From Arachnia rubra (GTDB lineage: Bacteria; Actinomycetota; Actinomycetes; Propionibacteriales; Propionibacteriaceae), in assembly GCF_019973735.1 (NCBI RefSeq), contig NZ_AP024463.1:2666001-2730000 (forward strand): a stretch of 64,000 nucleotides of DNA, given 5' to 3'. The position numbers and the translations under genes are program-made. Shown here piece by piece: positions 18,157 to 27,870 of the stretch. Each line of letters opens with the position of its first letter. Position 1 is the first letter of the stretch. A model generated the notes under the pieces. It was not told the DNA's origin, did no database searches, and saw nothing but the letters and a program-made list of their open reading frames with translations.

Positions 18157-19277
18157 GCCGCGATCTCCTCAGGCTCGTCGGGTTCGCCGGAAGCTCCCAG
18201 AATGACCACCGAGCGCAGCACCTCGCCGCGTCCCATCGCGTCGAATGCGGCCTCGACGTCCTCAAGACCGATCTCCTCGCTGACGAAGGCATCGAGTGGA
18301 AGACGACCGTCCTGGTACAGATCGACCAGCATCGGGAAGTCGCGGTCGGGAAGGCAATCGCCATACCACGAGGACTTCAGCGACCCACCACGGCTGAACA
18401 CATCCGCCAGGGGCACCTCCAGCCTCGCCTCCGGATCCGGCACCCCAACCAGGACCACGCGCCCCGCGAGGTCACGGCCATGGAAGGCCTGCAGCCAGGT
18501 CTCGGGCCTGCCGACCGCGTCGATGACGACATCGGGGCCGAAACCGTCAGTGAGCCTGCGCATCTGCTCGATGGGATCCTCACGCCGCGAGTTGATGCGC
18601 TCGGTTGCGCCCAGTCGCGCGGCGAGATCCAGCTTGCGGTCATCCACGTCGACGGCAATGATCTTGGCGGCCCCGGCCAGGCGGGCCCCGGCGATCGCAG
18701 CTGCGCCGACTCCCCCGCATCCAATCACCGCGACGGCCTCTCCGCGGCTGACCTCGCCAGTGTTGATCGCGGCGCCGATACCAGCCATGATCCCGCAGCC
18801 GAGCAGAGCCACCGCCGCTGGCCGCGCAGCGGGATCGACTTTGGTGCACTGTCCCGCGTGCACGAGGGTCTTCTCGGCGAAGGCCCCGATCCCGAGGGCC
18901 GGGGTCAGCTCGGTGCCGTCCTGGAGCGTCATCTTCTGGGTGGCGTTGTGGGTGGCGAAGCAGTACCAGGGTTTCCCACGACGACAGGCCCGGCACTGCC
19001 CGCACACAGCCCGCCAGTTCAGGATGACGAAGTCACCGGGCGCGACACTGGTGACACCATCACCCACACTCTCCACAATGCCGGCTGCCTCGTGCCCCAG
19101 CAGGTAGGGGAATTCGTCACCGACATGGCCGTCCCGGTAGTGCAGGTCGGTATGGCACACCCCGCAGGCCAGGACCCTAACGACGACCTCATCGCGTCCC
19201 GGATCGGGCAGATTGATGTCGGCGAGCTCGGCCTCCGCGCCTTTGTCGCGGGCGATCACTCCCTTGATGAGCTGCAC
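18153..19277 (-). CDS. mscR: S-(hydroxymethyl)mycothiol dehydrogenase (NAD/mycothiol-dependent formaldehyde dehydrogenase)
   Basis: The 374-residue zinc alcohol dehydrogenase has the catalytic zinc ligands in [13 protein letters not shown] and [11 protein letters not shown], the four-cysteine structural zinc site [15 protein letters not shown], and the Rossmann motif [20 protein letters not shown] followed by VDVDDRK, where the aspartate selects NAD. Length and motifs match class III-like enzymes that use mycothiol in actinobacteria. It oxidises the formaldehyde-mycothiol adduct to S-formylmycothiol and also acts on S-nitrosomycothiol in known members. The metallo-beta-lactamase gene overlaps its 3' end. 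Confidence 0.88.
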   Translation of the reverse strand: MQLIKGVIARDKGAEAELADINLPDPGRDEVVVRVLACGVCHTDLHYRDGHVGDEFPYLLGHEAAGIVESVGDGVTSVAPGDFVILNWRAVCGQCRACRRGKPWYCFATHNATQKMTLQDGTELTPALGIGAFAEKTLVHAGQCTKVDPAARPAAVALLGCGIMAGIGAAINTGEVSRGEAVAVIGCGGVGAAAIAGARLAGAAKIIAVDVDDRKLDLAARLGATERINSRREDPIEQMRRLTDGFGPDVVIDAVGRPETWLQAFHGRDLAGRVVLVGVPDPEARLEVPLADVFSRGGSLKSSWYGDCLPDRDFPMLVDLYQDGRLPLDAFVSEEIGLEDVEAAFDAMGRGEVLRSVVILGASGEPDEPEEIAA

Positions 19278-19472
19278 GGTTCTCCCCTTCGCGTCAAACG
19301 GCTACGCCTCCATCTTGAGTCAAGACAGCGAACCTGTGTGGTATCAGTGCCCACCCCGCGAGTCGCCTGTGTGGATGCTGGCGCTGGCGGCCTTTATGGC
19401 CGGGCGCCTGTAGGGCGGTACGATCACCGGAAGCCAGGCCCTCACAGCACCAGTCCCAGGAGAGGAGGGTCC

Positions 19473-20396
19473 ATGACTCCTAGACGAGTGGTCATCTCGG
19501 GAGCATCGGGGCTCATCGGGTCCGCACTGGAGTGTTCGCTGCGCGCCGACGGCATCGCGATCACCAAACTGGTGCGCACCCAGCCGCGGAACGCCGACGA
19601 GATCCCCTGGGACCCCGCCCGTGGTGTCCTCGATCCTGACGCGCTGGCGGGCGCTGAGGCGGTCGTGAACCTGAATGGAGCGAGCATCGGGAAACTGCCA
19701 TGGACCGCCGCATACCGACGGACTCTCCATGAATCTCGCATCCAGCCGACCCGCACCATCGCCGCGGCCATCACCTGGCTGGGGCGTCACGCACCCATGC
19801 TGGTCTCTGCCTCCGCCGTCGGCTTCTATGGTCATCGCCCGTCGGAGAGACTCCGGGAGGACTCCGGGGCCGGGGACACCTTCCTCGCCAACCTCTGCGC
19901 TGCCTGGGAGGCAGAGGCGCTGAAAGCCTGCCCGTACACCGATGTCGCGCTGATCCGTACGGCGGCGCTGCTGCATCCGCAGGCGGTCCTGAAACCCATG
20001 ATGTCGCTGACGCGGTGGTTCCTCGGCGGACCGCTGGACAGCGGCAGACAGCAGTGGCCCTGGCTGTCGCTGGAGGACGAGGTCCGGGCGATTCGTCACG
20101 TCATCGACCACCGCCTGAGGGGACCGGTAAATCTCAGCGGCCCCACCCCGGCCAGCGGCGCGAATATCGGCAGAGCACTCGCAAAACGCCTCAATCGTCC
20201 CTATGTGTTGCCCACCCCCGCACCGGCGCTGCGCCTACTACTAGGCCGTGACGCCGCCGACTCCCTACTGCTCGCCGACGCTCACGTCGAACCCGCGGTA
20301 CTCCTCGAATCAGGTTTCACCTTCACACATCCGACCGCGGAAGCGGCAATCGAGGCGGCGCTGCCCAGTTCATCGAGACCGACATCGCCTTCGTAA
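19473..20396 (+). CDS. TIGR01777-family NAD-dependent epimerase (SDR39U1-like)
   Basis: The 307-residue protein begins MTPRRVVISGASGLIGSALE, with the extended SDR nucleotide site GASGLIG, then VVNLNGASIGKLPW, VSASAVGFYGHRP (catalytic Tyr) and LIRTAALLHPQAVL. Those are the hallmarks of the TIGR01777 sugar-nucleotide-epimerase-like family; YfcH and SDR39U1 are members of unknown substrate. ATG 19473 has AGGAGAGGAGG 3-13 bases upstream. The open frame extends far upstream, but that part is antisense to the dehydrogenase and not coding. Single gene. Confidence 0.88.
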   Translation: MTPRRVVISGASGLIGSALECSLRADGIAITKLVRTQPRNADEIPWDPARGVLDPDALAGAEAVVNLNGASIGKLPWTAAYRRTLHESRIQPTRTIAAAITWLGRHAPMLVSASAVGFYGHRPSERLREDSGAGDTFLANLCAAWEAEALKACPYTDVALIRTAALLHPQAVLKPMMSLTRWFLGGPLDSGRQQWPWLSLEDEVRAIRHVIDHRLRGPVNLSGPTPASGANIGRALAKRLNRPYVLPTPAPALRLLLGRDAADSLLLADAHVEPAVLLESGFTFTHPTAEAAIEAALPSSSRPTSPS

Positions 20397-20401
20397 GGAT
20401 T

Positions 20402-20429
20402 GGATAGTATCAGTTTGTCACTAAATAGG
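20402..20429. promoter_or_regulatory. Operator-like site 1 upstream of the methyltransferase
   Basis: GATAGTATCA, a 3-base gap, TGTCA, then C-TAA and T-GG are repeated in reverse orientation at 22026-22052. The two sites bracket the methyltransferase-TetR pair and each precedes a gene, so they are probable binding sites for the TetR regulator encoded between them. Confidence 0.55.
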
Positions 20430-20465
20430 GTCTCACAGCAGTGAGCGTGCGGAGGTCACACCGTC

Positions 20466-21227
20466 TTGAAATCTCGTTCACCAGAACCAATCGCAGAAAT
20501 CATCAGCTTGTGGGAAAGACAGCAGGATGCCTACGTCGCCCACCGCGCGCAGCGTTTCAACATCATGTTGGACGCCATCAGCTATACCCACCCAGAGGTC
20601 AGGCTGGTTCTCGACATCGGCGGTGGCCTTGGTTCTTTCTCCAAACTCATCCTGCAACACTTCCCCAACGCGACGGTTCTCACTCTTGATTACGACCCCG
20701 CCCTGCTGAAGCTGGCCCGCCACAACCTGCACGACTACACGCGACGTTCTAAGATTGTGGAGGCAAACCTGGTCGATCCCACATGGCCGGAATCACTCGG
20801 CCGGGCTGAGCCAGAGGTGATCGTCTCAAGCACCGCTCTCCACTGGCTCTCGTCTGCAGAACTAGTCGCCCTGTATGAACAGCTTGCCGGGATCCTTCCT
20901 GCAGGTGGCCTGTTCTTCAACGCCGATCATCTCTCCCACACCACTGCCGGAGCCTTCTTCCATACGGTCAGCGCCGCCGACGACGCACGCCAGCAGAGCG
21001 TCTTCGACTCCGGGGTTCCCGACTGGGCTGACTGGTGGGACGAGCTACGCGAAATCGACGGCTTCGAGCACCTGATCGCGGAACGCGACCGCCGGTTCGC
21101 AGGCGGGACCGACAATCAGGATGCCACCGCCGCCCTACACATCGAGGCCCTCCGTGTCGCCGGCTTCACCGAGTCGGGCACGCTCTGGCAGTATTTTGAT
21201 GATTATGTCGTCTACGGGGTCCGCTGA
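20466..21227 (+). CDS. Class I SAM-dependent methyltransferase
   Basis: The 253-residue protein has motif I VLDIGGGLGSFSKL (residues about 41-54), the acidic motif II TLDYDPALLKLA, and the later VIVSSTALHWLSS typical of small-molecule methyltransferases. TTG 20466 is the start: GGAGGT at 20451-20456 lies 9 bases before it, and no ATG near the domain has a site. The following TetR gene is 149 bases downstream. Operator-like sites suggest it is co-regulated with the truncated peptide/nickel-type importer at 22167; a metallophore or peptide-modification role is possible but unproven. Confidence 0.82.
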   Translation: MKSRSPEPIAEIISLWERQQDAYVAHRAQRFNIMLDAISYTHPEVRLVLDIGGGLGSFSKLILQHFPNATVLTLDYDPALLKLARHNLHDYTRRSKIVEANLVDPTWPESLGRAEPEVIVSSTALHWLSSAELVALYEQLAGILPAGGLFFNADHLSHTTAGAFFHTVSAADDARQQSVFDSGVPDWADWWDELREIDGFEHLIAERDRRFAGGTDNQDATAALHIEALRVAGFTESGTLWQYFDDYVVYGVR

Positions 21228-21376
21228 CTCACCTGCTGTCCTGGCGGCCTCAGGCCCCGGCACTCGGTGCCACCACTTCCAGCACAACCCGCGCAAGCGT
21301 CCAGTTATCACGGCCATCAACCGGAACGCTGACACCTCCTTTGGAAAATGAACATGCACGATGAGAGTGAGGGACA

Positions 21377-21967
21377 ATGGCGGACACCGGGAGAAAACAG
21401 CGAATTGGAAGGCCCCCCACAGTCTCACGCGAAGAAATAATCAAGGCAGCCCTCGGAGAGGGAATATCCAAGTTTTCCATGCTGTCCGTGGCCAAGCGGC
21501 TAAATATCACTCATGGAGCCCTATACCGCTACTTCCCGTCTCGCGACGAACTGGCCATCGCGGCAGTCGACACGGTCATCGAGAGAGCCTGCTGGGACGA
21601 TACCGCGACACAGTGGCGCGAGCTCCTAACCGGATATGCACGATCATTGTGGTTGTTGTGCCAGGCGGCCCCCGGCCTGGCCGAGTGCGCACTGAATCTG
21701 CCGCGCGACTCACAGGCCATGAGCCGGATAGTGGATAAATACGTCCGGCGTCTGAGCCAGTGCGGCGTCAGACGTGAGGACGCGACGGTGGCGGTTGGTC
21801 TGATCACCGAGGGCGCGCTCCTCAGCTCTCTACTGCCACGACGAGGGGATGCTCATAGGACCACCGCTGCCAAGGACGCGACCTTGGAGGAGACCAGCGA
21901 GCTTGGCGGACTTGCTCAGAAGCTGGCACTCATCCTGGATGGTGTCGCACATCGCCTGACCTGCTGA
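21377..21967 (+). CDS. TetR-family transcriptional regulator
   Basis: The 196-residue protein begins MADTGRKQRIGRPPTVSREE and has the TetR helix-turn-helix MLSVAKRLNITHGALYRYFP (residues about 35-54), then DELAIAAVDTVIE. The C-terminal ligand domain is typical in length. It sits between a methyltransferase gene and a peptide-importer gene, and near-identical operator-like sequences occur upstream of each. It probably represses both transcripts; its ligand is unknown. Confidence 0.88.
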   Translation: MADTGRKQRIGRPPTVSREEIIKAALGEGISKFSMLSVAKRLNITHGALYRYFPSRDELAIAAVDTVIERACWDDTATQWRELLTGYARSLWLLCQAAPGLAECALNLPRDSQAMSRIVDKYVRRLSQCGVRREDATVAVGLITEGALLSSLLPRRGDAHRTTAAKDATLEETSELGGLAQKLALILDGVAHRLTC

Positions 21968-22025
21968 TCCAACACCTGCTGGCCTGCCCACAACACCCGT
22001 CAAAAGCCTTGTGAAGTCTTATACA

Positions 22026-22052
22026 CCACTTAATGACAGTGTGATACTATCG
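22026..22052. promoter_or_regulatory. Operator-like site 2 upstream of the importer gene
   Basis: Reverse complement of site 1, with matching GATAGTATCA, TGTCA and TAA-GTGG blocks. It lies 115 bases before the TTG start of the substrate-binding-protein gene and 59 bases after the TetR stop. Its orientation puts the same half toward the outside of the cluster as site 1. Confidence 0.55.
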
Positions 22053-22166
22053 CGACCCCAGGACAGGGTTGCCTGCCTAAGCAGCACGTGATGAGGCGTC
22101 GCGCACCCCGACCTGGACCAGACGAACTTCCTCGGAATATGTACTCAGAGCTAGTAGGAGCCGATC

Positions 22167-23567
22167 TTGAAGAAGCGACTCGCAGCCCTCACAGCAGCGG
22201 TGCTGACGACGGTCATGATGCTGACTGGTTGCCAGCAGGGTGGGGCCAGCACAGACGGACAGTCACCTACGATCCAGAGAACACACGGCAGCGATGAGGC
22301 CGTGATGTACCTCGGCCCCCCTGGCCGAACCCGAAATGGGCTTTGACCCCACGCTGGGATGGGCGAATGTGGACGGGGTGAGCATCTTCCACTCGAACCT
22401 GGTCCACCTGGACCAGGATATGAAGATCCAACCCGACTTAGCGACAAGCTGGGAACTGGCATCTGACGGCATCACCTATTCCTTCACCTTGCATCCCGAG
22501 GCGCGCTTCTCGGATGGGTCACCCATCACTGGCAACGACGTCAAGTTCACCTATGAAAAGGCGATCGAACGTGGATACGTGGGTGGGATCGACACCATCG
22601 AATCAATAGAAGCACCCGATGACCATACGGTCGTCATGCGACTCAAAGACCCTAACTCCCTCTTCATCTACGCTGTCGCCAGACTGGGAATCATCCCGGA
22701 GAGCGGTTACTCCAATGACTACGGGAGTAAGCCGGTCGGTTCTGGACCTTATCGGCTCATTCAGTGGGATAAGGGACAGCAGCTGATAGCTGAGGTCAAC
22801 GAGCACTATTTCGGCCAGCCCCCCCCTCGCTGAAGAAACTGACAGTGCTGTTTCTCAGCGAGGAGACGGCACTTGAGTTCGCCAAATCGGGCAAGCTAGA
22901 CCTCTACAGCACCCCGATCATCTTCTCTGGTGAGCAGGTGCCCAATATGCGAACCCTTGAGCTGTCCAGTGCTGACCGTCTTCACATCTCGCTGCCCAAT
23001 ACGGCTCCAGGTGAGACCACCAGAGAGGACGGCCTGCCCGTGGGCAACGCAGTCACCTCCGACCCGGCCATCCGGAAAGCCCTGAATGTTGGGATCAACC
23101 GGCAGGAGATCGTCCAGGGTGTCCTGGGCAATCATGGCAGGCCTGCGTTCGAGCTTGTCTCTGAGGACATGCTCTGGTGGAATCCGGAGACCGCCTTCAC
23201 CGACAGCGATACCGAGAAGGCACAGCAGATTCTCGCGGAAGCCGGCTGGCAGGACACCAACGGCGACGGAATCGTTGAGAAGGACAGCGTGCCCGCCGAA
23301 TTCGACCTGCTCGCCGCCGCCGACAACAAGACCTACCAGGCCTTGGCCATGGTGGTGGCGCAACAGGCGAAGAAATTTGGCATCAACATCAACGTCTCTG
23401 CCAAAAGCTGGGATGAGATCGACAAACTGATGTACGCCAATCCCTTCGTGCTGCTATGGGGGTCGAGAGACCCGATCAACGTCGAGTTCCTATACCACAG
23501 CACGAAAGCAGGAATGGGCTATCACAATACAAGTTACTATTCGAATGAGACAGTCGACCAACACATT
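22167..23567 (+). pseudogene. Peptide/nickel-type ABC substrate-binding lipoprotein, frameshifted and truncated by an IS
   Basis: TTG 22167 (TAGGAG 6 bases upstream) starts a lipoprotein signal with lipobox LTGC (22227 region). The SBP_bac_5 domain follows in pieces: from 22322 in the next frame (EMGFDPTLGWANVDGVSIFH, PDLATSWELASDGITYSFTL), then from 22827 back in the first frame (LSEETALEFAKSGKLD to NETVDQHIEAY). The shifts fall in C-runs at 22316-22321 (six C) and 22819-22826 (eight C), so phase variation or sequencing error is possible. The last part of the protein and any permease genes are missing because IS5-like copy 1 begins at 23568. The family imports oligopeptides, nickel chelates or similar. 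Confidence 0.85.
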
Positions 23568-24468
23568 GAGGCTTATTCATAGGGTGTAGGCGAAGATGAG
23601 TCCCGTGACGGCTTGTATTGTGGTTTCGAAGGTGTTGTAGGGGCGACGGTAATCGGTGTGCAGGACACGCCATGTTTTGAGGTTCGCGATGACACGTTCG
23701 ATGAGGTAGCGGACGCGGTTGATGGTTGTGTTGTTTCTCCTGTCGGTGTTGGTGAGTTCGCCATGGGCGGGTTTCTTCGCGGGGGTGATCATTCCCAATC
23801 CGATGTAGCCCTTGTCTCCAATATGCGTCGTGGTATCAAGTGTCTCGAGGAAGCCGGATTCCTTGATTGCCTTTGCGTCATGCACGCTACCCGGCAGGGG
23901 TGGGGAGATCCAGGCGAGGTGTCCTGCTAGGGTGCAGGCCACTTGCAGGTTCACCCCTGTGGTGTGGTGTTTGCCTGAGTACAGCTCGGGACGCTCGTGC
24001 CACGACCAGCAGGACACCAGAGTACCGTCGATGATGTACTGGCGGTTCGGGTCGAGGTCCCCCACGCCGGGCACCCAGGCTTGGAGGGCCTCGGCGATCA
24101 AGGGAGTGTAGACCGCCACCACTCGTGAGATGGTGGCTTGGGAGACCGTGTGGATGTTGGCCAGCAACTCCTGGGTGAGGTTGTGTCTGAGTGTTAACAA
24201 AGTGACTTGGATACAGCGGAACAAGCCTAGGACACGGGATCCTGCTGCGGGAAGGTTTCCGGAACGGGATGTGTGGATCAGTTCGCACAGGTTGAGGATC
24301 TGGTCGCGGTCAAGGCTTGTGGTAGTATTCACGGCAGCGGCTTGTCTTTCATCTGAGGGTTTTCTTTCTACACCTTGAATTATCCCAGATCGGGCAAGCC
24401 GCCCTCACATCCCCCTCAGGACAAAGCACTAGCTGGGGAAAGTCAAAACACCCCTATGAATAAGCCTC
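23568..24468 (-). mobile_element. IS5-family-like element, copy 1 (901 bp)
   Basis: Terminal inverted repeats begin GAGGCTTATTCATAGGG at the left and end with the complement at the right. It is nearly identical to copy 2 at 26969-27870. The flanks differ (ATT at left, CAA at right), so no target duplication is present, unlike the other elements here. The left flank is the peptide-binding-protein gene and the right flank the ABC-3C ATPase gene, so it is probably the product of recombination between two copies. Confidence 0.88.
23577..24332 (-). CDS. IS5-family-like transposase, copy 1
   Basis: The 251-residue DDE transposase has an N-terminal helix-turn-helix region (LTQELLANIHTVSQATISRV), the first catalytic Asp in YIIDGTLVSCWSW, the second in HIGDKGYIGLGM and the Glu in RYLIERVIANLKTWR, as in DDE_Tnp_4 members. 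It starts with GTG 24332 and ends AVTGLIFAYTL close to the left end of the element. All catalytic residues are present, so it could be active. Confidence 0.88.
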   Translation of the reverse strand: MNTTTSLDRDQILNLCELIHTSRSGNLPAAGSRVLGLFRCIQVTLLTLRHNLTQELLANIHTVSQATISRVVAVYTPLIAEALQAWVPGVGDLDPNRQYIIDGTLVSCWSWHERPELYSGKHHTTGVNLQVACTLAGHLAWISPPLPGSVHDAKAIKESGFLETLDTTTHIGDKGYIGLGMITPAKKPAHGELTNTDRRNNTTINRVRYLIERVIANLKTWRVLHTDYRRPYNTFETTIQAVTGLIFAYTL

Positions 24469-25798
24469 CAAGTTGCTGAAACAAGACGATGGCTGATTCC
24501 AGAGGAAGCTCACGGTCTGCGATCTCAGTTCGGACGTTGGCTTCTGCCTCGGACATCATTGCGCGCAAGCGAAGACCTGTGTCGCTGACAGACTGCACAA
24601 ACTCCAGTTTCCGCTCCAAATCAGCAACAAGAGCGTCTAGCTCAGTGACTTCGCGTTCTGCCTCGCGGAACGTTTCTAATGCCATCGAGTTATTCAACAG
24701 GTTCATCACGGCCGCGCGTCGTTGATCAAGAGCTTGGCGCTCCGAGTGAGCCTCATCCAGACGCTGATTAACGGCCAGCAGTTCTGTCTGAAGGTACATT
24801 TGCCGGTTTCTCACCACGGAGGCTTGAAACTCGGCGACTTCGCTGAAACGGCGGGTCACGGTGCCCGGCAGGACGATACCGATTTCCGCGTACATGCTTT
24901 CAAGCTGCTTGGCGAGTTCTCCTCCTGCAACTGCGGGGCGCTCTTCCATCATTGCTAGCTCAAGGTCACGCTTCCGTTGTTCGAGCGAGAGGCTCTCGTC
25001 ATTGAGATTTCTGATTTCATGAGTCAGACGGTCTGCCTCCGCCTGATGGTCGGCATACTGCTCATCGACCCTAAACCCCGACAGATTGGACTCCATTCGA
25101 GACCGCTTCTCACGAGTTTGAGCCAAACGGGCCCGCAACTCCGGCTCGCTGAGTGCGATAGCCCCGAGCGTGCCGTCAGAAATAGCTTTATTAAGCGCTT
25201 TCCGATTCTTCTCCAAAGCTGTTATTTCGCCAGCTTTAGAGGCTTAGTCAGAATCGGTGGCTGCAATAGTTAATTGACGTGTTGTGCGTGTCGGTATGCG
25301 CGAGGAAGGCTCAACTTCCTGAATAATTGATAGTACCAACACAGTCAATCGAAAGTTGAGCCTTCCCATGTACTCTAGCACAGGTCTTAGCAGCGAACAG
25401 ATCACCGACCTTGTCGCACGCATCCATGACCTCCGCGAGGCACCAGCCTCCCGAGCAGGACGGAAACCCACACTAGGACTGTACAAGTGTGTTGTTGTGG
25501 CCTTGATCTATCTGCGATCCAACCGCACACAAGCATCGATTGCCGACCAGTTCCACGTCTCCCAGAAAACGATCTCTCGAACCATCGCATCCTGGATGCC
25601 CATCCTGGGACAGGCCCTGCAGGACTGCACCCCCACGGTCGACGACCTCGATGTCAGCGAACCACTCATCGTCGATGGCACCCTACTGCCGACCTGGTCA
25701 TGGCGCACCATGCCAGAACTGTACTCCGGCAAACACAAAACCACCGGCGTCAACTGGAGTGCTATGGGTTTTGTGGACACTACTGAAAAATGGGATTT

Positions 25799-26635
25799 CT
25801 AGGCTGCTTTCTGGTGTTGGCTCCATTCTTGGTGGACGTGGTTGGGGGTTCGGTACCCTAACGCCGAGTGAAGTCGTTTCTGATTGTAACGTAACTCGAT
25901 CCAGGCTGTCACATCCTTTATAGCATGTTTCCGTGTTGGGTAGATCTTCCGGTTCACTACCTCCTTCTTGCAGGTGGCATTAAATGATTCCGCTGCGGCA
26001 TTGTCGTAACACGACCCAGTTCTACCTACCGAGGCACGGATACCATATGTGTTCATGATTTCCGCGTAATCAGCTGAGGTGTATTGCGAACCACGATCCG
26101 AATGGAAGACGGTTTCACCTCGGGTTACTGGGCAATTTCTGACTGCCATGTGTAAAGCCTCGGCAACAAGCCGGGTGCGCATATTCCCGGCGATCGCATA
26201 ACCGATGATCTTTTTCGAGTAGCAATCCATGACGGTTGCTAGATAAGTGAATCCTTCCCAGGTGGGGATGTAGGTGATATCGCCTACCCATTTCTGCCCT
26301 GGTTTGTTGGCGGTAAAATTCCTTTTCACCAGATCCGGGCGGTGGTGAAGATCCTGGGCCGGGATGGTGGTACGGACCCGTTTCCGGGGCTGACAGGCCA
26401 CCAAGCCAGCCCGGTGCATGAGCTGACGCACCAGCTCTGGGCTCGCGTGGATTCCCCGTTCAACCAGAGCTGCGTGGATACGTCGATACCCGTAGGTTTG
26501 CTCAGACTCGTGGAAGAAATGCGTAATTAAAATAGTGAGTTCTTCCCGGCGTTTCTGCGTCTCGGATAAACCCTGATTCCGCCATCTGTAGTAGCCGGAA
26601 CGAGACACTCTGGCCCAGCGGCACATCAGATACAC
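25799..26635 (-). CDS. IS3-family transposase, OrfB (DDE integrase)
   Basis: The frame from 26635 encodes the rve-type catalytic domain: KWVGDITYIPTWEGFTYLAT (Asp), VFHSDRGSQYTSADYAEIMN (Asp) and NAAAESFNATCKKEVV (Glu), after a DUF4158-like helix-turn-helix segment SEQTYGYRRIHAALVERGIH. The coding frame is open further upstream (KYVYIHREEGSYPVYLM) and is in the -1 frame relative to OrfA, so the active product is made by -1 frameshifting at a six-A run followed by G (complement of 26712-26719). Confidence 0.9.
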   Translation of the reverse strand: MYLMCRWARVSRSGYYRWRNQGLSETQKRREELTILITHFFHESEQTYGYRRIHAALVERGIHASPELVRQLMHRAGLVACQPRKRVRTTIPAQDLHHRPDLVKRNFTANKPGQKWVGDITYIPTWEGFTYLATVMDCYSKKIIGYAIAGNMRTRLVAEALHMAVRNCPVTRGETVFHSDRGSQYTSADYAEIMNTYGIRASVGRTGSCYDNAAAESFNATCKKEVVNRKIYPTRKHAIKDVTAWIELRYNQKRLHSALGYRTPNHVHQEWSQHQKAA

Positions 26636-26679
26636 AGGATAGCTGCCTTCCTCGCGGTGAATATAAACATATTTCGCTG

Positions 26680-26967
26680 CTACCGGGATTCCTGCGCGAA
26701 GAAGGCCGCCGCTTTTTTCAAAAACTCGATCTCCATCTTCGCTTCACGCAACTCAGCCTGCAAGCGCTTGTTCTCCGCCACCTGATCCGACGAGGCTTCT
26801 ACCATACCTGGGTCGGGATGCTGCTTCCGCCATATTCTCACCCAGTTACCCACAGTTTGCGGAACCAGATTGTAGGACTTCGCCACTTCCGCTATCGGCC
26901 GAGACCCCTCAAGAACCTCCGCGATGATTTGTTCTTTAAACTCTTTACTAAATTTCGAAGCCGGCAT
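26680..26967 (-). CDS. IS3-family OrfA (helix-turn-helix)
   Basis: The 95-residue protein begins MPASKFSKEFKEQIIAEVLE and has the HTH segment IAEVAKSYNLVPQTVGNWVR and a C-terminal leucine-zipper-like helix ending EFLKKAAAFFAQESR. The A6-G slippery run sits in the KKAAA codons. Copy 2 of the IS5-like element is inserted 1 base upstream of its ATG and has separated it from its promoter end. Confidence 0.88.
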   Translation of the reverse strand: MPASKFSKEFKEQIIAEVLEGSRPIAEVAKSYNLVPQTVGNWVRIWRKQHPDPGMVEASSDQVAENKRLQAELREAKMEIEFLKKAAAFFAQESR

Positions 26968-27734
26968 AGAGGCTTATTCATAGGGTGTAGGCGAAGATGA
27001 GTCCCTGTGACGGCTTGTATTGTGGTTTCGAAGGTGTTGTAGGGGCGGCGGTAATCGGTGTGCAGGACACGCCATGTTTTGAGGTTCGCGATGACACGTT
27101 CGATGAGGTAGCGGACGCGGTTGATGGTTGTGTTGTTTCTCCTGTCGGTGTTGGTGAGTTCGCCATGGGCGGGTTTCTTCGCGGGGGTGATCATTCCCAA
27201 TCCGATGTAGCCTTTGTCTCCAATATGACTTTGACTGTCGAGGGCTGCGAGGAAGCCGGATTCCTTGATGGCCTTTGCGTCATGCACGCTACCCGGCAGG
27301 GGTGGGGAGATCCAGGCGAGGTGTCCTGCTAGGGTGCAGGCCACTTGCAGGTTCACCCCTGTGGTGTGGTGTTTGCCTGAGTACAGCTCGGGACGCTCGT
27401 GCCACGACCAGCAGGACACCAGAGTACCGTCGATGATGTACTGGCGGTTCGGGTCGAGGTCCCCCACGCCGGGCACCCAGGCTTGGAGGGCCTCGGCGAT
27501 CAAGGGAGTGTAGACCGCCACCACTCGTGAGATGGTGGCTTGGGAGACCGTGTGGATGTTGGCCAGCAACTCCTGGGTGAGGTTGTGTCTGAGTGTTAAC
27601 AAAGTGACTTGGATACAGCGGAACAAGCCTAGGACACGGGATCCTGCTGCGGGAAGGTTTCCGGAACGGGATGTGTGGATCAGTTCGCACAGGTTGAGGA
27701 TCTGGTCGCGGTCAAGGCTTGTGGTAGTATTCAC
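26892..27734 (-). CDS. IS5-like transposase, copy 2 (C-terminus altered)
   Basis: Nearly identical to copy 1 through AIQAVTG, with all DDE residues, but an extra T near 27006 shifts the frame. The last residues become THLRLHPMNKPLCRLRNLV and run out of the element to 26892, into IS3 OrfA sequence. It also differs from copy 1 by a 20-base block (LAALDSQS in place of LETLDTTT). Activity of the altered form is uncertain. Confidence 0.8.
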   Translation of the reverse strand: MNTTTSLDRDQILNLCELIHTSRSGNLPAAGSRVLGLFRCIQVTLLTLRHNLTQELLANIHTVSQATISRVVAVYTPLIAEALQAWVPGVGDLDPNRQYIIDGTLVSCWSWHERPELYSGKHHTTGVNLQVACTLAGHLAWISPPLPGSVHDAKAIKESGFLAALDSQSHIGDKGYIGLGMITPAKKPAHGELTNTDRRNNTTINRVRYLIERVIANLKTWRVLHTDYRRPYNTFETTIQAVTGTHLRLHPMNKPLCRLRNLVKSLKNKSSRRFLRGLGR

Positions 27735-27870
27735 GGCAGCGGCTTGTCTTTCATCTGAGGGTTTTCTTTCTACACCTTGAATTATCCCAGATCGGGCAAG
27801 CCGCCCTCACATCCCCCTCAGGACAAAGCACTAGCTGGGGAAAGTCAAAACACCCCTATGAATAAGCCTC
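26969..27870 (-). mobile_element. IS5-family-like element, copy 2 (902 bp)
   Basis: Same ends as copy 1 (GAGGCTTATTCATAGGG and complement), flanked by ATA on both sides (26966-26968 and 27871-27873), a clean 3-bp target duplication. It is inserted in the IS3 element just before OrfA. It is one base longer than copy 1. Confidence 0.9.

Noticed and set aside
18480..19472. Upstream extension of the TIGR01777 epimerase gene
   Set aside because: This part is antisense to the mycothiol dehydrogenase and lacks a start site; homology begins at 19473.
22336..22833. Separate small binding-protein gene
   Set aside because: It is the middle piece of the frameshifted importer gene; the parts before and after fit the same family in the other frame.
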